Below, one piece after another: positions 14,948-22,923 of a stretch of 64,000 nt of DNA. Position numbers and translations under genes: made by a program. Source of the stretch: WHSW01 sp963749365 (lineage in GTDB: Bacteria > Actinomycetota > Thermoleophilia > Solirubrobacterales > 70-9); NCBI GenBank assembly GCA_963749365.1, contig CAVVME010000003.1, forward strand, positions 744,001 through 808,000. The letters are read 5' to 3'. The notes beneath the pieces were generated by a model, which had not been told where the DNA came from, did not search any database, and saw nothing but the letters and a program-made list of their open reading frames with translations. Each line of letters starts with the position of its first letter. The stretch's first letter is position 1.

Positions 14948-15873
14948 AGGTCGACGGGCGCGAGATCGCGCTCACCAACCTCGACAAGGTGCTCTGGCCG
15001 GCTCGGCGCGGCGGCCGGGGCGGCGGCGGCCGGCCCGGCTTCACCAAGGCGCACGCGCTCGACTACTACGCCCGAATCGCGGAGACGATCCTCCCTCACC
15101 TCCGCGACCGGCCGCTGACCCGGGTCCGCTTCCCCGACGGGGTCGAGTCACAACGCTTCTTCGAGAAGCGCGCCCCCTCGCACACCCCGGACTGGGTGCG
15201 GACGGCGCCGATCGAGATGGGGACCGCCGGGGTGCTCGACTTCATCGTCTGTGACGACCGCGCGACCCTGGTCTGGCTCGCCCAGCTCGCGGCGCTCGAG
15301 CTGCACCCCTCATTGGCGCTCGCCGAGCGTCCCGAGCGCCCGACCGTGATCGCCTTCGACCTCGACCCCGGCCCGCCGGCGAGCGCGGTCGAGTGCGCGC
15401 AGGTCGCGCTGCGGCTGCGCGGGCTGTTCGGCGAGCTCGGGCTCGAGTGCTTTCCCAAGCACTCCGGGTCGAAGGGGATCCAGGTCTACGTGCCGCTCAA
15501 CTCCGAGGTCGGATACGAGCAGACGAAGACCTACGCGCGCGCCGTCGCCCAGGCGCTCGAGCGAGCCGAGCCCGAGCTGGTGGTCTCACAGCAGAAGAAG
15601 GAGCTGCGCAAGGGCAAGGTGCTGGTCGACTGGAGCCAGAACGACTACTCGAAGACCACGGTCGCGGCCTACTCGCTGCGCTGTCGCGAGCGGCCCTGGG
15701 CGTCGGCGCCGTTGCGCTGGGACGAGGTCGACGCACTCGCCGACGGCGGCGACCCCGAGTCGGTGCGGTTCGAGGCCTCGCAGGTACTCGAGCGGGTCGC
15801 CGAGCACGGCGACCTGTTCGCGCCGGTGCTCACGCTCGAGCAGGAGCTGCCAGAAGCGCCGACCACCGCGTAG
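14944..15873 (+). CDS. ligD-pol: LigD-type polymerase/primase domain protein
   Basis: Archaeo-eukaryotic primase-fold polymerase that fills gaps and adds nucleotides during end joining with Ku. The domain begins VEVDGREIALTNLDKVLWP, then TKAHALDYYARIAETILPHL; catalytic aspartates are in AFDLDPGPPA, the nucleotide-binding SGSKGIQVYVPL follows, and KGKVLVDWSQNDYSKTT closes the active site. No phosphoesterase or ligase domain is attached. The start is a problem: homology begins at about 14944 with a GTA codon, three bases before the ku stop ends, and the first usual start in frame is GTG 14989, which would remove the first conserved strand. Confidence 0.85.
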   Translation, partial: VEVDGREIALTNLDKVLWPARRGGRGGGGRPGFTKAHALDYYARIAETILPHLRDRPLTRVRFPDGVESQRFFEKRAPSHTPDWVRTAPIEMGTAGVLDFIVCDDRATLVWLAQLAALELHPSLALAERPERPTVIAFDLDPGPPASAVECAQVALRLRGLFGELGLECFPKHSGSKGIQVYVPLNSEVGYEQTKTYARAVAQALERAEPELVVSQQKKELRKGKVLVDWSQNDYSKTTVAAYSLRCRERPWASAPLRWDEVDALADGGDPESVRFEASQVLERVAEHGDLFAPVLTLEQELPEAPTTA

Positions 15874-15876
15874 GAT
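15871..15876 (+). promoter_or_regulatory. Candidate -10 hexamer of the methyltransferase gene
   Basis: TAGGAT overlaps the stop codon of the polymerase gene and lies seven bases before the ATG at 15884. The same TAGGATCG octamer precedes the FAD oxidoreductase gene at 57984. Confidence 0.45.
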
Positions 15877-15883
15877 CGCCCAG

Positions 15884-16690
15884 ATGAGCGACCGCGAGCA
15901 GAGGGAGCGGGCGAGGGCCACCTGGGCCGCCGGGGACTTCGACGCGATCGCCGAGCGGATCTGGGGCGTCGGCGACGATCTCGTCGGGCGGGTCGAGGTC
16001 AAATCCGGGGACACCGCCCTCGACATCGCCTGCGGGACCGGCAACTGCGCGATCCCGGCGGCGGTCGCGGGGGCCGCGGTGACCGGGCTCGACATCACCC
16101 CGGAGTTGTTCGAGGCGGCCCGCCGGCGGGCCGCCGAGGCCGGGGTCGAGGTCGAGTGGGTCGAGGGGGACGCCGAGGAGCTGCCCTTCGAGGACGCCGG
16201 CTTCGACGTCGTCGTCTCCAGCTTCGGGATCATGTTCGCACCGGATCACCGCCGGGCGGCGCTGGAGGCGGTGCGCGTGCTTCGTCCGGGCGGCCGGCTC
16301 GGGCTCGCCTGCTGGCGGACCGACGGCGCGATCGGTCAGTTCTTCGCCACGATCGCCGCCCACGCCCCGCCCCCGCCGCCGGGATTCCAGCCGCCGCCGC
16401 TGTGGGGCTCGCGCGATCACGTCACCGAGCTGTTCGCCGAGACGGGGCTCGCGCTCGAGTTCGTCGACAGCGCCGCCCACTGGCACTTCGAATCGATCGA
16501 CGAGATGGTCGAGGAGTACGGAAGCAAATTCGGTCCGATCGTGATGCTGCGCTCGGTGCTCGAGCCCGAGGGGCGCTGGGAGCCGCTTCGCGACGACCTT
16601 GCCGAGACCTTCGGGCGGCTCACCTACCCCGAGCGGGGAGGGGTCGCCTTCGACGGCGAGTACCTGATCACGCTGGCGACGAGGCCCTAG
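15884..16690 (+). CDS. SAM-dependent methyltransferase, class I (UbiE-like)
   Basis: A 268-residue Rossmann-fold methyltransferase. Motif I is TALDIACGTGNCAIPAAVAG near residue 45, the acidic loop VTGLDITPELFEAAR follows, then EGDAEELPFEDAGFDVVVSS and the post-motif VRVLRPGGRLGLACW. The substrate-facing C-terminal half has a proline run (HAPPPPPGFQPPPLWG). The family includes quinone, sterol and small-molecule methylases; the substrate is not visible. It probably has its own leaderless promoter. The glycine decarboxylase gene converges from the other strand with a five-base gap. Confidence 0.85.
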   Translation: MSDREQRERARATWAAGDFDAIAERIWGVGDDLVGRVEVKSGDTALDIACGTGNCAIPAAVAGAAVTGLDITPELFEAARRRAAEAGVEVEWVEGDAEELPFEDAGFDVVVSSFGIMFAPDHRRAALEAVRVLRPGGRLGLACWRTDGAIGQFFATIAAHAPPPPPGFQPPPLWGSRDHVTELFAETGLALEFVDSAAHWHFESIDEMVEEYGSKFGPIVMLRSVLEPEGRWEPLRDDLAETFGRLTYPERGGVAFDGEYLITLATRP

Positions 16691-16695
16691 AAACG

Positions 16696-18252
16696 CTACT
16701 CGTCCGCCGGCTGGCGGATCAACGGTCGGCGGCTCGCCGCCGCCTCGTCGAGCCGCCGGACCGGGGTCGTGTAGGGCGCCTCGAGCAGGATCCGCGGGTC
16801 GGCCTCGGCCTCGGCCAGGATCTGGTCGAAGGCCTCGGCGAGCTCGTCGAGCGACTCCCTGGTCTCGGTCTCCGTCGGCTCAACCATCAGCGCCTCCTCG
16901 ACCAGCAGCGGGAAGTAGACGGTCGGCGGGTGAAAGCCGTAGTCGAGCAGCCGCTTGGCGATGTCGAGGGTGCGAACGCCGAGCTCGCGCTTCGCGGGCG
17001 CGCCGGAGAGCACGAACTCGTGCATCGGCAGGCGCTCGAAGCCGAGCGGCAGGTAGCGCGCGGCGCGGCCCTGGCGCAGCTTCGCGAGCAGGTAGTTGGC
17101 GTTCAGGACCGCGGTCTCGGAGGCCTCGGCGAGCCCGTCGGAGCCGAGGCCGCAGATGTAGGCGTAGGTGCGGACGAAGACCCCGAAGTTGCCCTGGAAG
17201 CCGCGCAGCCGTCCGATCGAGCGCGGCTGCTCGTAGTCGAGCCCGAAGCTCGGCCCGGCGCCGTTGCCGGACTCGTTGCGGACCACCCGCGGCACCGGCA
17301 GGAAGGGGGCGATCCGATCCGATACGGCGATCGGCCCCGAGCCCGGGCCCCCTCCCCCGTGCGGCTGGGAAAAGGTCTTGTGCAGGTTGAGGTGGACGAT
17401 GTCGAAGCCCATGTCGCCCGGGCGCGCGTGGCCCATGATCGCGTTCAGGTTGGCGCCGTCGTAGTAGACCGTGGCGCCCGCGTCGTGGACGATCTCGGCG
17501 ATCTCGGCGATCTCGGGATCGAAGAGACCGAGGGTGTTCGGGTTCGTCAGCATCAGCGAGGCGACGTCGCCGGTCGCCTTCGCGCGCAGGTCGTCGAGGT
17601 CGACCCCGCCCCGTTCGTCGGTGGCGAGCTTGACCACCTCAAAGCCCGCCATCGTCACCGTCGCCGGGTTGGTCCCGTGGGCGGTGTCGGGGGTGAGGAC
17701 CTTGTGCCGGGTCTCGCCACGCTCGGCGAGATAAGCCCGGGTGAGCAGCAGCCCGGCCAGCTCCCCGTGCGAGCCCGCCGAGGGCTGGAGACTGACGTGG
17801 GGCAGGCCGCAGATCTCGGCCAGGGCGCGCTCGAGCAGCCAGATCAGCTCCAGCGCCCCCTGGGCGCGCTTCGGATCCTGGGCGGGGTGAAGGCGGGCGT
17901 GACCCGGCAGCGCCGCGACCCGCTCGTTGAGGCGCGGGTTGTGCTTCATCGTGCACGAGCCGAGCGGATACGGGCCTGTATCGAGGTCGAAGTTGCGGCG
18001 CGAAAGGCGGGTGTAGTGACGGACGATCTCGGGTTCTGAGACCTCGGGCAGGGCCGGGGCGCGCTCGCGCAGCAGCTCCGCCGGCACCAGTTCGGAGAGC
18101 GCGACGTCGTCAAACTCTCCGGCGTCGGCGGCGGGCAGCGTCGCCGCGCGGCGGCCGGGCGCCGAGCGCTCGTAGATCGTCACCGCGGCCTCGCGCTGCT
18201 GCGGGGTCTCCTCCGCGGCACTGGTCGGTGGGGGCGATGTCGGGCGGGTCAC
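16696..18252 (-). CDS. gcvPB: Glycine dehydrogenase (decarboxylating) subunit 2
   Basis: C-terminal half of the P-protein of the glycine cleavage system, carrying the PLP site. Glycine is decarboxylated and its aminomethyl group passed to the lipoamide of GcvH. Seen: GSCTMKHNPRLNE near 98-110, SLQPSAGSHGELAGLL near 154, PDTAHGTNPATV near 188 and the Schiff-base lysine K292 in NLHKTFSQPHGGGGPGSGP. 518 residues. The GTG at 18252 overlaps the gcvPA stop (GTGA). Domain order and length match the two-subunit P-protein of Gram-positives and archaea. Confidence 0.95.
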   Translation of the reverse strand: MTRPTSPPPTSAAEETPQQREAAVTIYERSAPGRRAATLPAADAGEFDDVALSELVPAELLRERAPALPEVSEPEIVRHYTRLSRRNFDLDTGPYPLGSCTMKHNPRLNERVAALPGHARLHPAQDPKRAQGALELIWLLERALAEICGLPHVSLQPSAGSHGELAGLLLTRAYLAERGETRHKVLTPDTAHGTNPATVTMAGFEVVKLATDERGGVDLDDLRAKATGDVASLMLTNPNTLGLFDPEIAEIAEIVHDAGATVYYDGANLNAIMGHARPGDMGFDIVHLNLHKTFSQPHGGGGPGSGPIAVSDRIAPFLPVPRVVRNESGNGAGPSFGLDYEQPRSIGRLRGFQGNFGVFVRTYAYICGLGSDGLAEASETAVLNANYLLAKLRQGRAARYLPLGFERLPMHEFVLSGAPAKRELGVRTLDIAKRLLDYGFHPPTVYFPLLVEEALMVEPTETETRESLDELAEAFDQILAEAEADPRILLEAPYTTPVRRLDEAAASRRPLIRQPADE

Positions 18253-19676
18253 CGCGTCACCTCGGCACCGACCGGAGCGGCCTCTGGAGCTTTGTGGTCG
18301 GGATCCGACGGCTTGGCTCCATGCGCCGCCTCGATCGCGCACTCGAGCGCGTCGGCGAGTCGGTCGATCTCGGCCCGCGAGCGCCGCTCGGTGATCGCGA
18401 TCAGCAGCCCGTCGGGGTGCTCGGGGTACTCGCGGGCGAGCGGATAGCCGGCGGCGATCCCCTCCTCGCTGACCCGGTCGAGCACCTCGGCCACCGGCGC
18501 GTCGAGGCGGACGGCGAACTCGCGCGCGACCGGCGCCGAGTGCAGGAGCTCGACCCCATCGACCTCGGTCAACCGCCGGCGCGCGTACGCGGTCCGGCGA
18601 ACCAGCAGCTCGCCGAGCTCGACGATCCCCGCGCGGCCGAGCCAGGCGAGGTAGATCGTCGCGGCGAGCGCGTTGAGCTGCTGTGAGGTGCAGATGTTGT
18701 GGGTCGCCTTCTCGCGCCGGATGTGCTGCTCGCGCGTCTGCAGCGCGAGCACGAAGCCGCGCCGGCCGTCGGCGTCGGTGGTCTCGCCGGCGATCCGGCC
18801 CGGCATCCGCCGCAGGTGCTCCTCGGTGGCGGCGAAAAAGCCGAACGAGGGACCGCCGAAGTCCAGGCGCCCGCCGAGCGGCTGGCCCTCGCCGACGCAG
18901 ACGTCGACCCCACACGCGCCGGGCGGGCGCAGGACGCCGAGCGTGATCGGGTCGACCGAGGCGACGCAGAGAGCGCCGGCGCCGTGGGCTGCGTCGGCGA
19001 GCGCCGCGAGGTCCTCGATCGCGCCGAGGAAGTTCGGGTTGGCGACGAACACCGCCGCGGTCTGATCGTCGACCGCCGTCGCGAGCTCGCCGGCGTCGGT
19101 GCGGCCGTCAGCGAGCCCGACCTCGACCACGTCGGCGCCGAAGCCGCGCGAGTAGGTGACCAGCGCCTCGCGCGCATGCGGATGAAGGCCGCGCGAGACG
19201 ACCAGGCGCCGGCGCCCCTTGCCGGCGCCGAGCGCCAGGTAGGCGGCAGAGGCGACCGACGACGGACCCTCGTACATCGAGGCGTTGGCGACCGGGAGCG
19301 CGGTCAGCTCGGAGATCGCGGTCTGGAACTCGAACATCGCCTGCAGCCCCCCCTGCGAGACCTCCGGCTGATAGGGCGTGTATGGGGTGAGGAACTCAGA
19401 GCGCGAGACGATCGCGTCGATCAGCGCCGGCGCGTAGTGGTCGTACATGCCGGCGCCTATGAAGCAGGCTTCGGAGTCGGCGTCGGCGTTTCGGCGCGCC
19501 AGCGCCGCCAGTCGGTCGAAGACCTCCGACTCGCTCTCGCCCGCCGGCAGATCGAGCGGCTGTTCGAGCCGCAGCTCGGCGGGGATCTCGGCGAACAGCT
19601 CCTCGACCGAGGAGATCCCGATCGCCTCCAGCATCGCGGCGCGGTCGGCCTCGGTCACAGAGGTGTATCTGCTCAC
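18249..19676 (-). CDS. gcvPA: Glycine dehydrogenase (decarboxylating) subunit 1
   Basis: N-terminal half of the split P-protein, pairing with GcvPB. The 475 residues contain the typical FIGAGMYDHYAPALIDAIVS near 72-91, FLTPYTPYQPEVSQGGLQAM near 95-114 and a C-terminal REKATHNICTSQQLNALAAT segment. GTG at 19676 lies seven bases after TAGCCT and has no ribosome binding site, so the mRNA is probably leaderless. It begins 80 bases from the divergent lipoprotein gene that separates it from gcvH and gcvT. Confidence 0.95.
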   Translation of the reverse strand: MSRYTSVTEADRAAMLEAIGISSVEELFAEIPAELRLEQPLDLPAGESESEVFDRLAALARRNADADSEACFIGAGMYDHYAPALIDAIVSRSEFLTPYTPYQPEVSQGGLQAMFEFQTAISELTALPVANASMYEGPSSVASAAYLALGAGKGRRRLVVSRGLHPHAREALVTYSRGFGADVVEVGLADGRTDAGELATAVDDQTAAVFVANPNFLGAIEDLAALADAAHGAGALCVASVDPITLGVLRPPGACGVDVCVGEGQPLGGRLDFGGPSFGFFAATEEHLRRMPGRIAGETTDADGRRGFVLALQTREQHIRREKATHNICTSQQLNALAATIYLAWLGRAGIVELGELLVRRTAYARRRLTEVDGVELLHSAPVAREFAVRLDAPVAEVLDRVSEEGIAAGYPLAREYPEHPDGLLIAITERRSRAEIDRLADALECAIEAAHGAKPSDPDHKAPEAAPVGAEVTR

Positions 19677-19683
19677 TCGCCTG

Positions 19684-19689
19684 AGGCTA
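19684..19689 (-). promoter_or_regulatory. Candidate -10 hexamer of leaderless gcvPA
   Basis: TAGCCT is seven bases before the GTG start. Identical hexamers precede gcvT (22910-22915) and stand 35 bases upstream of gcvH (21769-21774), so all glycine cleavage transcripts may use the same -10 sequence. Confidence 0.5.
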
Positions 19690-19756
19690 GCGAGGCGCGC
19701 GGCGCTCGCCGCTCAGCCGCAGCGCCGACACGCCCAGTGATTAACTACAAGATCAA

Positions 19757-21298
19757 GTGGCAGTCGAGGGGGCTGAGCGCAGCAGGACGGCGCCGCGCCC
19801 GCGGACCCTCGCGGTGGCCGCGGCTGTCGTCGTCGCCCTGCTCTCGTTCGCCGGCTGCGACCTCGGCGGCGACGATCAGCCCGAGACGGCATCCGCGCCG
19901 GCGCAGGGCGATCCGATGCGCCTCGACCTGCTCGTCTACAACGTCGAGTACGGCGGCGGGCCGGAGACCGACCGGGTGATCCGCCGCCTCGACGCTGACG
20001 TGGTCGGAGTGCTCGAGTCATACGAGCGCCTGCCGGAGATCGCCCGCAAAACGGGTTATCCGTACTACAACACCTCGCTGCAGCTGCTGTCGAAGTACCC
20101 GATCCTCGAGCCGTCCGGGGGCGACGGGCTCTATGCGCTGATCGAGGTCGAGCCCGGCTACGTGGTCCCGTTCTTCAACGTCCACCTCGACTACGTCGCG
20201 TGGGGTCCGCGGATGCTGCGCAACGGCCACCCCGTCGAGGCCGTGATCGAGAGCGAGAACGAGGTTCGGACGTCTGCGATGGAGGAACCGTTCGCCGCGA
20301 TGTCAGAACTGCTTGAAAACGGCTACCCGATCTTCCTCACCGGGGACTTCAACCAGCCGTCGAGCCTCGACTACGTCGAGGAGACGGCCGGCAGCCGTCC
20401 GGAGATCCCCGAACCAGTTGCGTGGCCCGTCAGCGAGAAGCTGTTCGAGCTCGGGTTCCGCGACAGTTACCGGGAGGCGCATCCTGACCCGGTCGAGGAC
20501 CCCGGCACCACTCACCGCAGCGGCGAGCGCATCGACTACGTCTACGCCGCCGGCCCGTCGACCACGCTCGACTCGAAGCTCGTCGGCGAGCCTGACGGTG
20601 AGGGCGTGGAGATCGAGGCGTCCCCGTGGACCTCGGACCACCGCGCGGTGCTCTCAAGCTTCGAGGTGACACCGGTGGCGATGCCGGCCCTGATCGCGGT
20701 CGACGCGAGTCTGCGAACGCTCGGCGACGAGGTCACGGTGACCCACAACGTCCCCGGGTCCGACAGCAACCGGGTCGTGATCGTGCCCGAGGGCGGCGAT
20801 CCGGCGGAAGCGGTCGAGACGCTCGAGGCCGCGGGCGAGCGCGGCACGACGGGGCTCGACACCGAGGGCTGGGACCCGGGGGCCTACGAGGTGGTATTGA
20901 CGGACGGCGACGACGCCGAGGTCGCCCGCGTCTCGCTCTACCTTCGCGATCCGGAGGCGCAGCTCGAGCTCTCGACCGACCGGCGGAGCTACGAGCGCGG
21001 CGAGCCGATCGAGGCCTCCTGGACGCAGGCTCCCGCCAACCGCTGGGACTGGCTCGGCGTCTTCGAGGCGTCGGCGTCGGACCCCGAGAAGGACTCCTAC
21101 CTGATCTGGACCTACGCGGCCGGCCATTCGGCCGGCACCCTCCCACCGACGACCGACGGCGGGGTCTCTCTCGGCCCCGGGAGCCAGGGCGCCCCGTGGC
21201 CGCTGCCCGCGGGCGATTACGTGCTCCACTACCTGCTCGCCGACCAGTACGAGTCGGCGGGCCAGACCGAGTTCAGCGTTCGCGGCGGCGGGCAGTAG
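19757..21298 (+). CDS. Lipoprotein with endonuclease/exonuclease/phosphatase-fold domain
   Basis: 513 residues. A lipoprotein signal ends in LLSFAGC (lipidated C34). The first two thirds are an EEP-superfamily hydrolase: YNVEYGGGPETDRVIR at the start, metal ligands in LTGDFNQPSSLDYV and the catalytic HD pair in SPWTSDHRAVLSSF. Conserved members cleave phosphodiesters in DNA, sphingomyelin or inositol phosphates. The last ~180 residues look like two Ig-like beta-domains (EVTVTHNVPGSDSNRVVIVP, AQLELSTDRRSYERGEPIEA). Likely an outer-face phosphoesterase; substrate unknown. It splits the gcv genes in the opposite orientation. The GTG at 19757 lacks a ribosome binding site, and an in-frame GTG near 19815 would shorten the signal. 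Confidence 0.8.
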   Translation: MAVEGAERSRTAPRPRTLAVAAAVVVALLSFAGCDLGGDDQPETASAPAQGDPMRLDLLVYNVEYGGGPETDRVIRRLDADVVGVLESYERLPEIARKTGYPYYNTSLQLLSKYPILEPSGGDGLYALIEVEPGYVVPFFNVHLDYVAWGPRMLRNGHPVEAVIESENEVRTSAMEEPFAAMSELLENGYPIFLTGDFNQPSSLDYVEETAGSRPEIPEPVAWPVSEKLFELGFRDSYREAHPDPVEDPGTTHRSGERIDYVYAAGPSTTLDSKLVGEPDGEGVEIEASPWTSDHRAVLSSFEVTPVAMPALIAVDASLRTLGDEVTVTHNVPGSDSNRVVIVPEGGDPAEAVETLEAAGERGTTGLDTEGWDPGAYEVVLTDGDDAEVARVSLYLRDPEAQLELSTDRRSYERGEPIEASWTQAPANRWDWLGVFEASASDPEKDSYLIWTYAAGHSAGTLPPTTDGGVSLGPGSQGAPWPLPAGDYVLHYLLADQYESAGQTEFSVRGGGQ

Positions 21299-21306
21299 GC
21301 CACCCG

Positions 21307-21320
21307 CGCCACGAGTGGCG
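21307..21320. terminator. Palindrome between convergent genes, candidate bidirectional terminator
   Basis: CGCCAC-GA-GTGGCG is a perfect palindrome in the 42-base gap between the convergent lipoprotein and gcvH genes. Its position suits termination from both sides, but there is no T-run, so it may only be a hairpin. Confidence 0.4.
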
Positions 21321-21340
21321 TCTCTCGGCCTGGAATCAGC

Positions 21341-21733
21341 TCAGCTGCCGGCGAGCAGCTCGCGATAGGCGGCGACGTCGAGCAGCGACTCGACCTCGCC
21401 CGGATCGGCCAGCCGTACCTTGACCAGCCAGCCCTCGCCGTAGGGGTCCTCGTTGATCTGCTCGGGGCTGTCGGCGAGCGCCTCGTTGACCGCCACCACT
21501 TCTCCCGCGAGCGGTGCGATCACGTCCGAGACCGCCTTCACCGACTCGACCTCGGCGTAGGCTTCGTCGCTGACGAGCTGCCTGCCGAGCTCGGGCGGAT
21601 CGAAGAAGACGACCTCGCCGAGCGCGTCCTGCGCGTACCAGGTGATCCCCAGGGTCGCCTGATCGCCCTCGACCCGCGCCCAGTCGTGCTCGGGGTGGTA
21701 CTTGAGGTCGCCCGGATAGCTCTCGTCTGCCAA
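21341..21733 (-). CDS. gcvH: Glycine cleavage system H protein
   Basis: Lipoyl carrier that shuttles the aminomethyl group between P, T and L proteins. The lipoylated lysine is K66 in AEVESVKAVSDVIAPL; DWARVEGDQATLGITWYAQD and EDPYGEGWLVKVRL are also conserved. 130 residues. It begins with TTG at 21733, backed by an AGGAG-type ribosome binding site (gacaggagcgaggt), and TAGCCT 35 bases upstream may be its promoter. It lies between gcvT and the inserted lipoprotein gene. Confidence 0.95.
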   Translation of the reverse strand: MADESYPGDLKYHPEHDWARVEGDQATLGITWYAQDALGEVVFFDPPELGRQLVSDEAYAEVESVKAVSDVIAPLAGEVVAVNEALADSPEQINEDPYGEGWLVKVRLADPGEVESLLDVAAYRELLAGS

Positions 21734-21805
21734 ACCTCGCTCCTGTCTTTCAGCGGGTGGTTTCGGCGCAGGCTAACGCGCGACGACTGGGCCGGCCCGG
21801 CGACC

Positions 21806-22903
21806 TCAGCGCGAGGCTGCGACCAGCGGCCGGGGCTCGACCCGCGCCGCGCGCCGCTTGCCGCGGACGTCGATCTCGATCTCGATCCCGGGCTCGGCAA
21901 GCTCGGAGCGCAGGTAGGCCATCCCGATCCCGCGCTCGAGCGAGGGCGAGAAGCTGCCGCTGGTCACCGCGCCGACCGGCTCGCCACCGGCGAGCACCGG
22001 GTTTCCCTGCCTCGGGATGCCGCGCTCGGTGAGCGCGAACGGCGCCAGCCGCTCGGCGGTGCCCGCGGCCCGCGCGGCGGCGACCGCCTCGGAGCCGATG
22101 AAGCCGGTCCGCTCGGCGCAGGCCCAGCCGAGGCCGGCCTCGATCGGGTTGCGCTCGGTCGAGACGTCTGAGCCGTAGAGGCAGAAGCAGGCCTCGAGCC
22201 GCAGCGTGTCGCGAGCCGCGAGCCCGGCGGGAACGGCGCCGGCGGCGAGCAGCTCGCCCCAGAGCGAGACGGCGAGGCCGGGCTCGACCAGGATCTCGAC
22301 CCCGTCCTCGCCGGTGTAGCCGGTGCCGCAGACGAGCGCCTCGGCGCCGTTCGCCCACACCCGCCCCGGCAGGGCCGCGGACTGCATCCGCGGCGGCAAC
22401 TGGCCCGCGAACAGGCCGGCGACAACCGCCCGCGCCCGTGGTCCCTGGACGGCGAGCATCGCGTAGTCGGCGAGCCGGTCCGACACCTCGGCGTCGAGGT
22501 CGGCGCCGTGATCGCGAAACCAGGCCAGATCGCGCTCGTGGTTGGCGGCGTTGGTGACGGTCAGGTAGCGCTCGGGCGCGAGCCGGTAGGTGATCAGGTC
22601 GTCGAGCACGCCGCCGTCCTCGCGGCAGAGGAGCGAGTACTGCGCCCCGCCCGGCTCGAGCTCGGTCAGGTCGTTGGAGAGCAGCCGCTGGAGCAGCTCG
22701 CCGGCGGCGGGGCCGGCGGTCTCGATCTCGCCCATGTGCGAGACGTCGAAGACCCCGCACGCCGAGCGCACCGCGAGGTGCTCGGGCCGCACACCCTCAT
22801 ATGAGACCGGCATCTCCCAGCCCGCGAACTCGACCAGCCGTGCTCCGGCGTCGACGTGTGCCTGGTGCAGGGGCGTGCGCCGCAGCGCCGCGGTGGCGTC
22901 CAC
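21806..22903 (-). CDS. gcvT: Aminomethyltransferase (glycine cleavage T protein)
   Basis: Transfers the methylene group from aminomethyl-lipoyl GcvH to tetrahydrofolate, releasing ammonia. The 365 residues start with RRTPLHQAHVDAGARLVEFA, then WEMPVSYEGVRPEHLAVRS and GVFDVSHMGEIE; the folate-site AQYSLLCREDGGVLDDLITY and the GTGYTGEDGVEI segment follow, and DTLRLEACFCLYGSD is typical. The start is GTG with TAGCCT six bases upstream. GcvH follows after 72 bases. Confidence 0.94.
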   Translation of the reverse strand: MDATAALRRTPLHQAHVDAGARLVEFAGWEMPVSYEGVRPEHLAVRSACGVFDVSHMGEIETAGPAAGELLQRLLSNDLTELEPGGAQYSLLCREDGGVLDDLITYRLAPERYLTVTNAANHERDLAWFRDHGADLDAEVSDRLADYAMLAVQGPRARAVVAGLFAGQLPPRMQSAALPGRVWANGAEALVCGTGYTGEDGVEILVEPGLAVSLWGELLAAGAVPAGLAARDTLRLEACFCLYGSDVSTERNPIEAGLGWACAERTGFIGSEAVAAARAAGTAERLAPFALTERGIPRQGNPVLAGGEPVGAVTSGSFSPSLERGIGMAYLRSELAEPGIEIEIDVRGKRRAARVEPRPLVAASR

Positions 22904-22909
22904 GCGCTC

Positions 22910-22915
22910 AGGCTA
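22910..22915 (-). promoter_or_regulatory. Candidate -10 hexamer of leaderless gcvT
   Basis: TAGCCT lies six bases before the gcvT GTG, with no ribosome binding site. It overlaps the 3' end of the exported hypothetical gene upstream. Confidence 0.45.
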
Positions 22916-22923
22916 TCGGCCGC

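Noticed and set aside
14850..14990. Classical programmed -1 frameshift between ku and the polymerase gene
   Set aside because: No X-XXY-YYZ slippery heptamer or A/T-run is present, so it is kept only as one of several options for the start problem.
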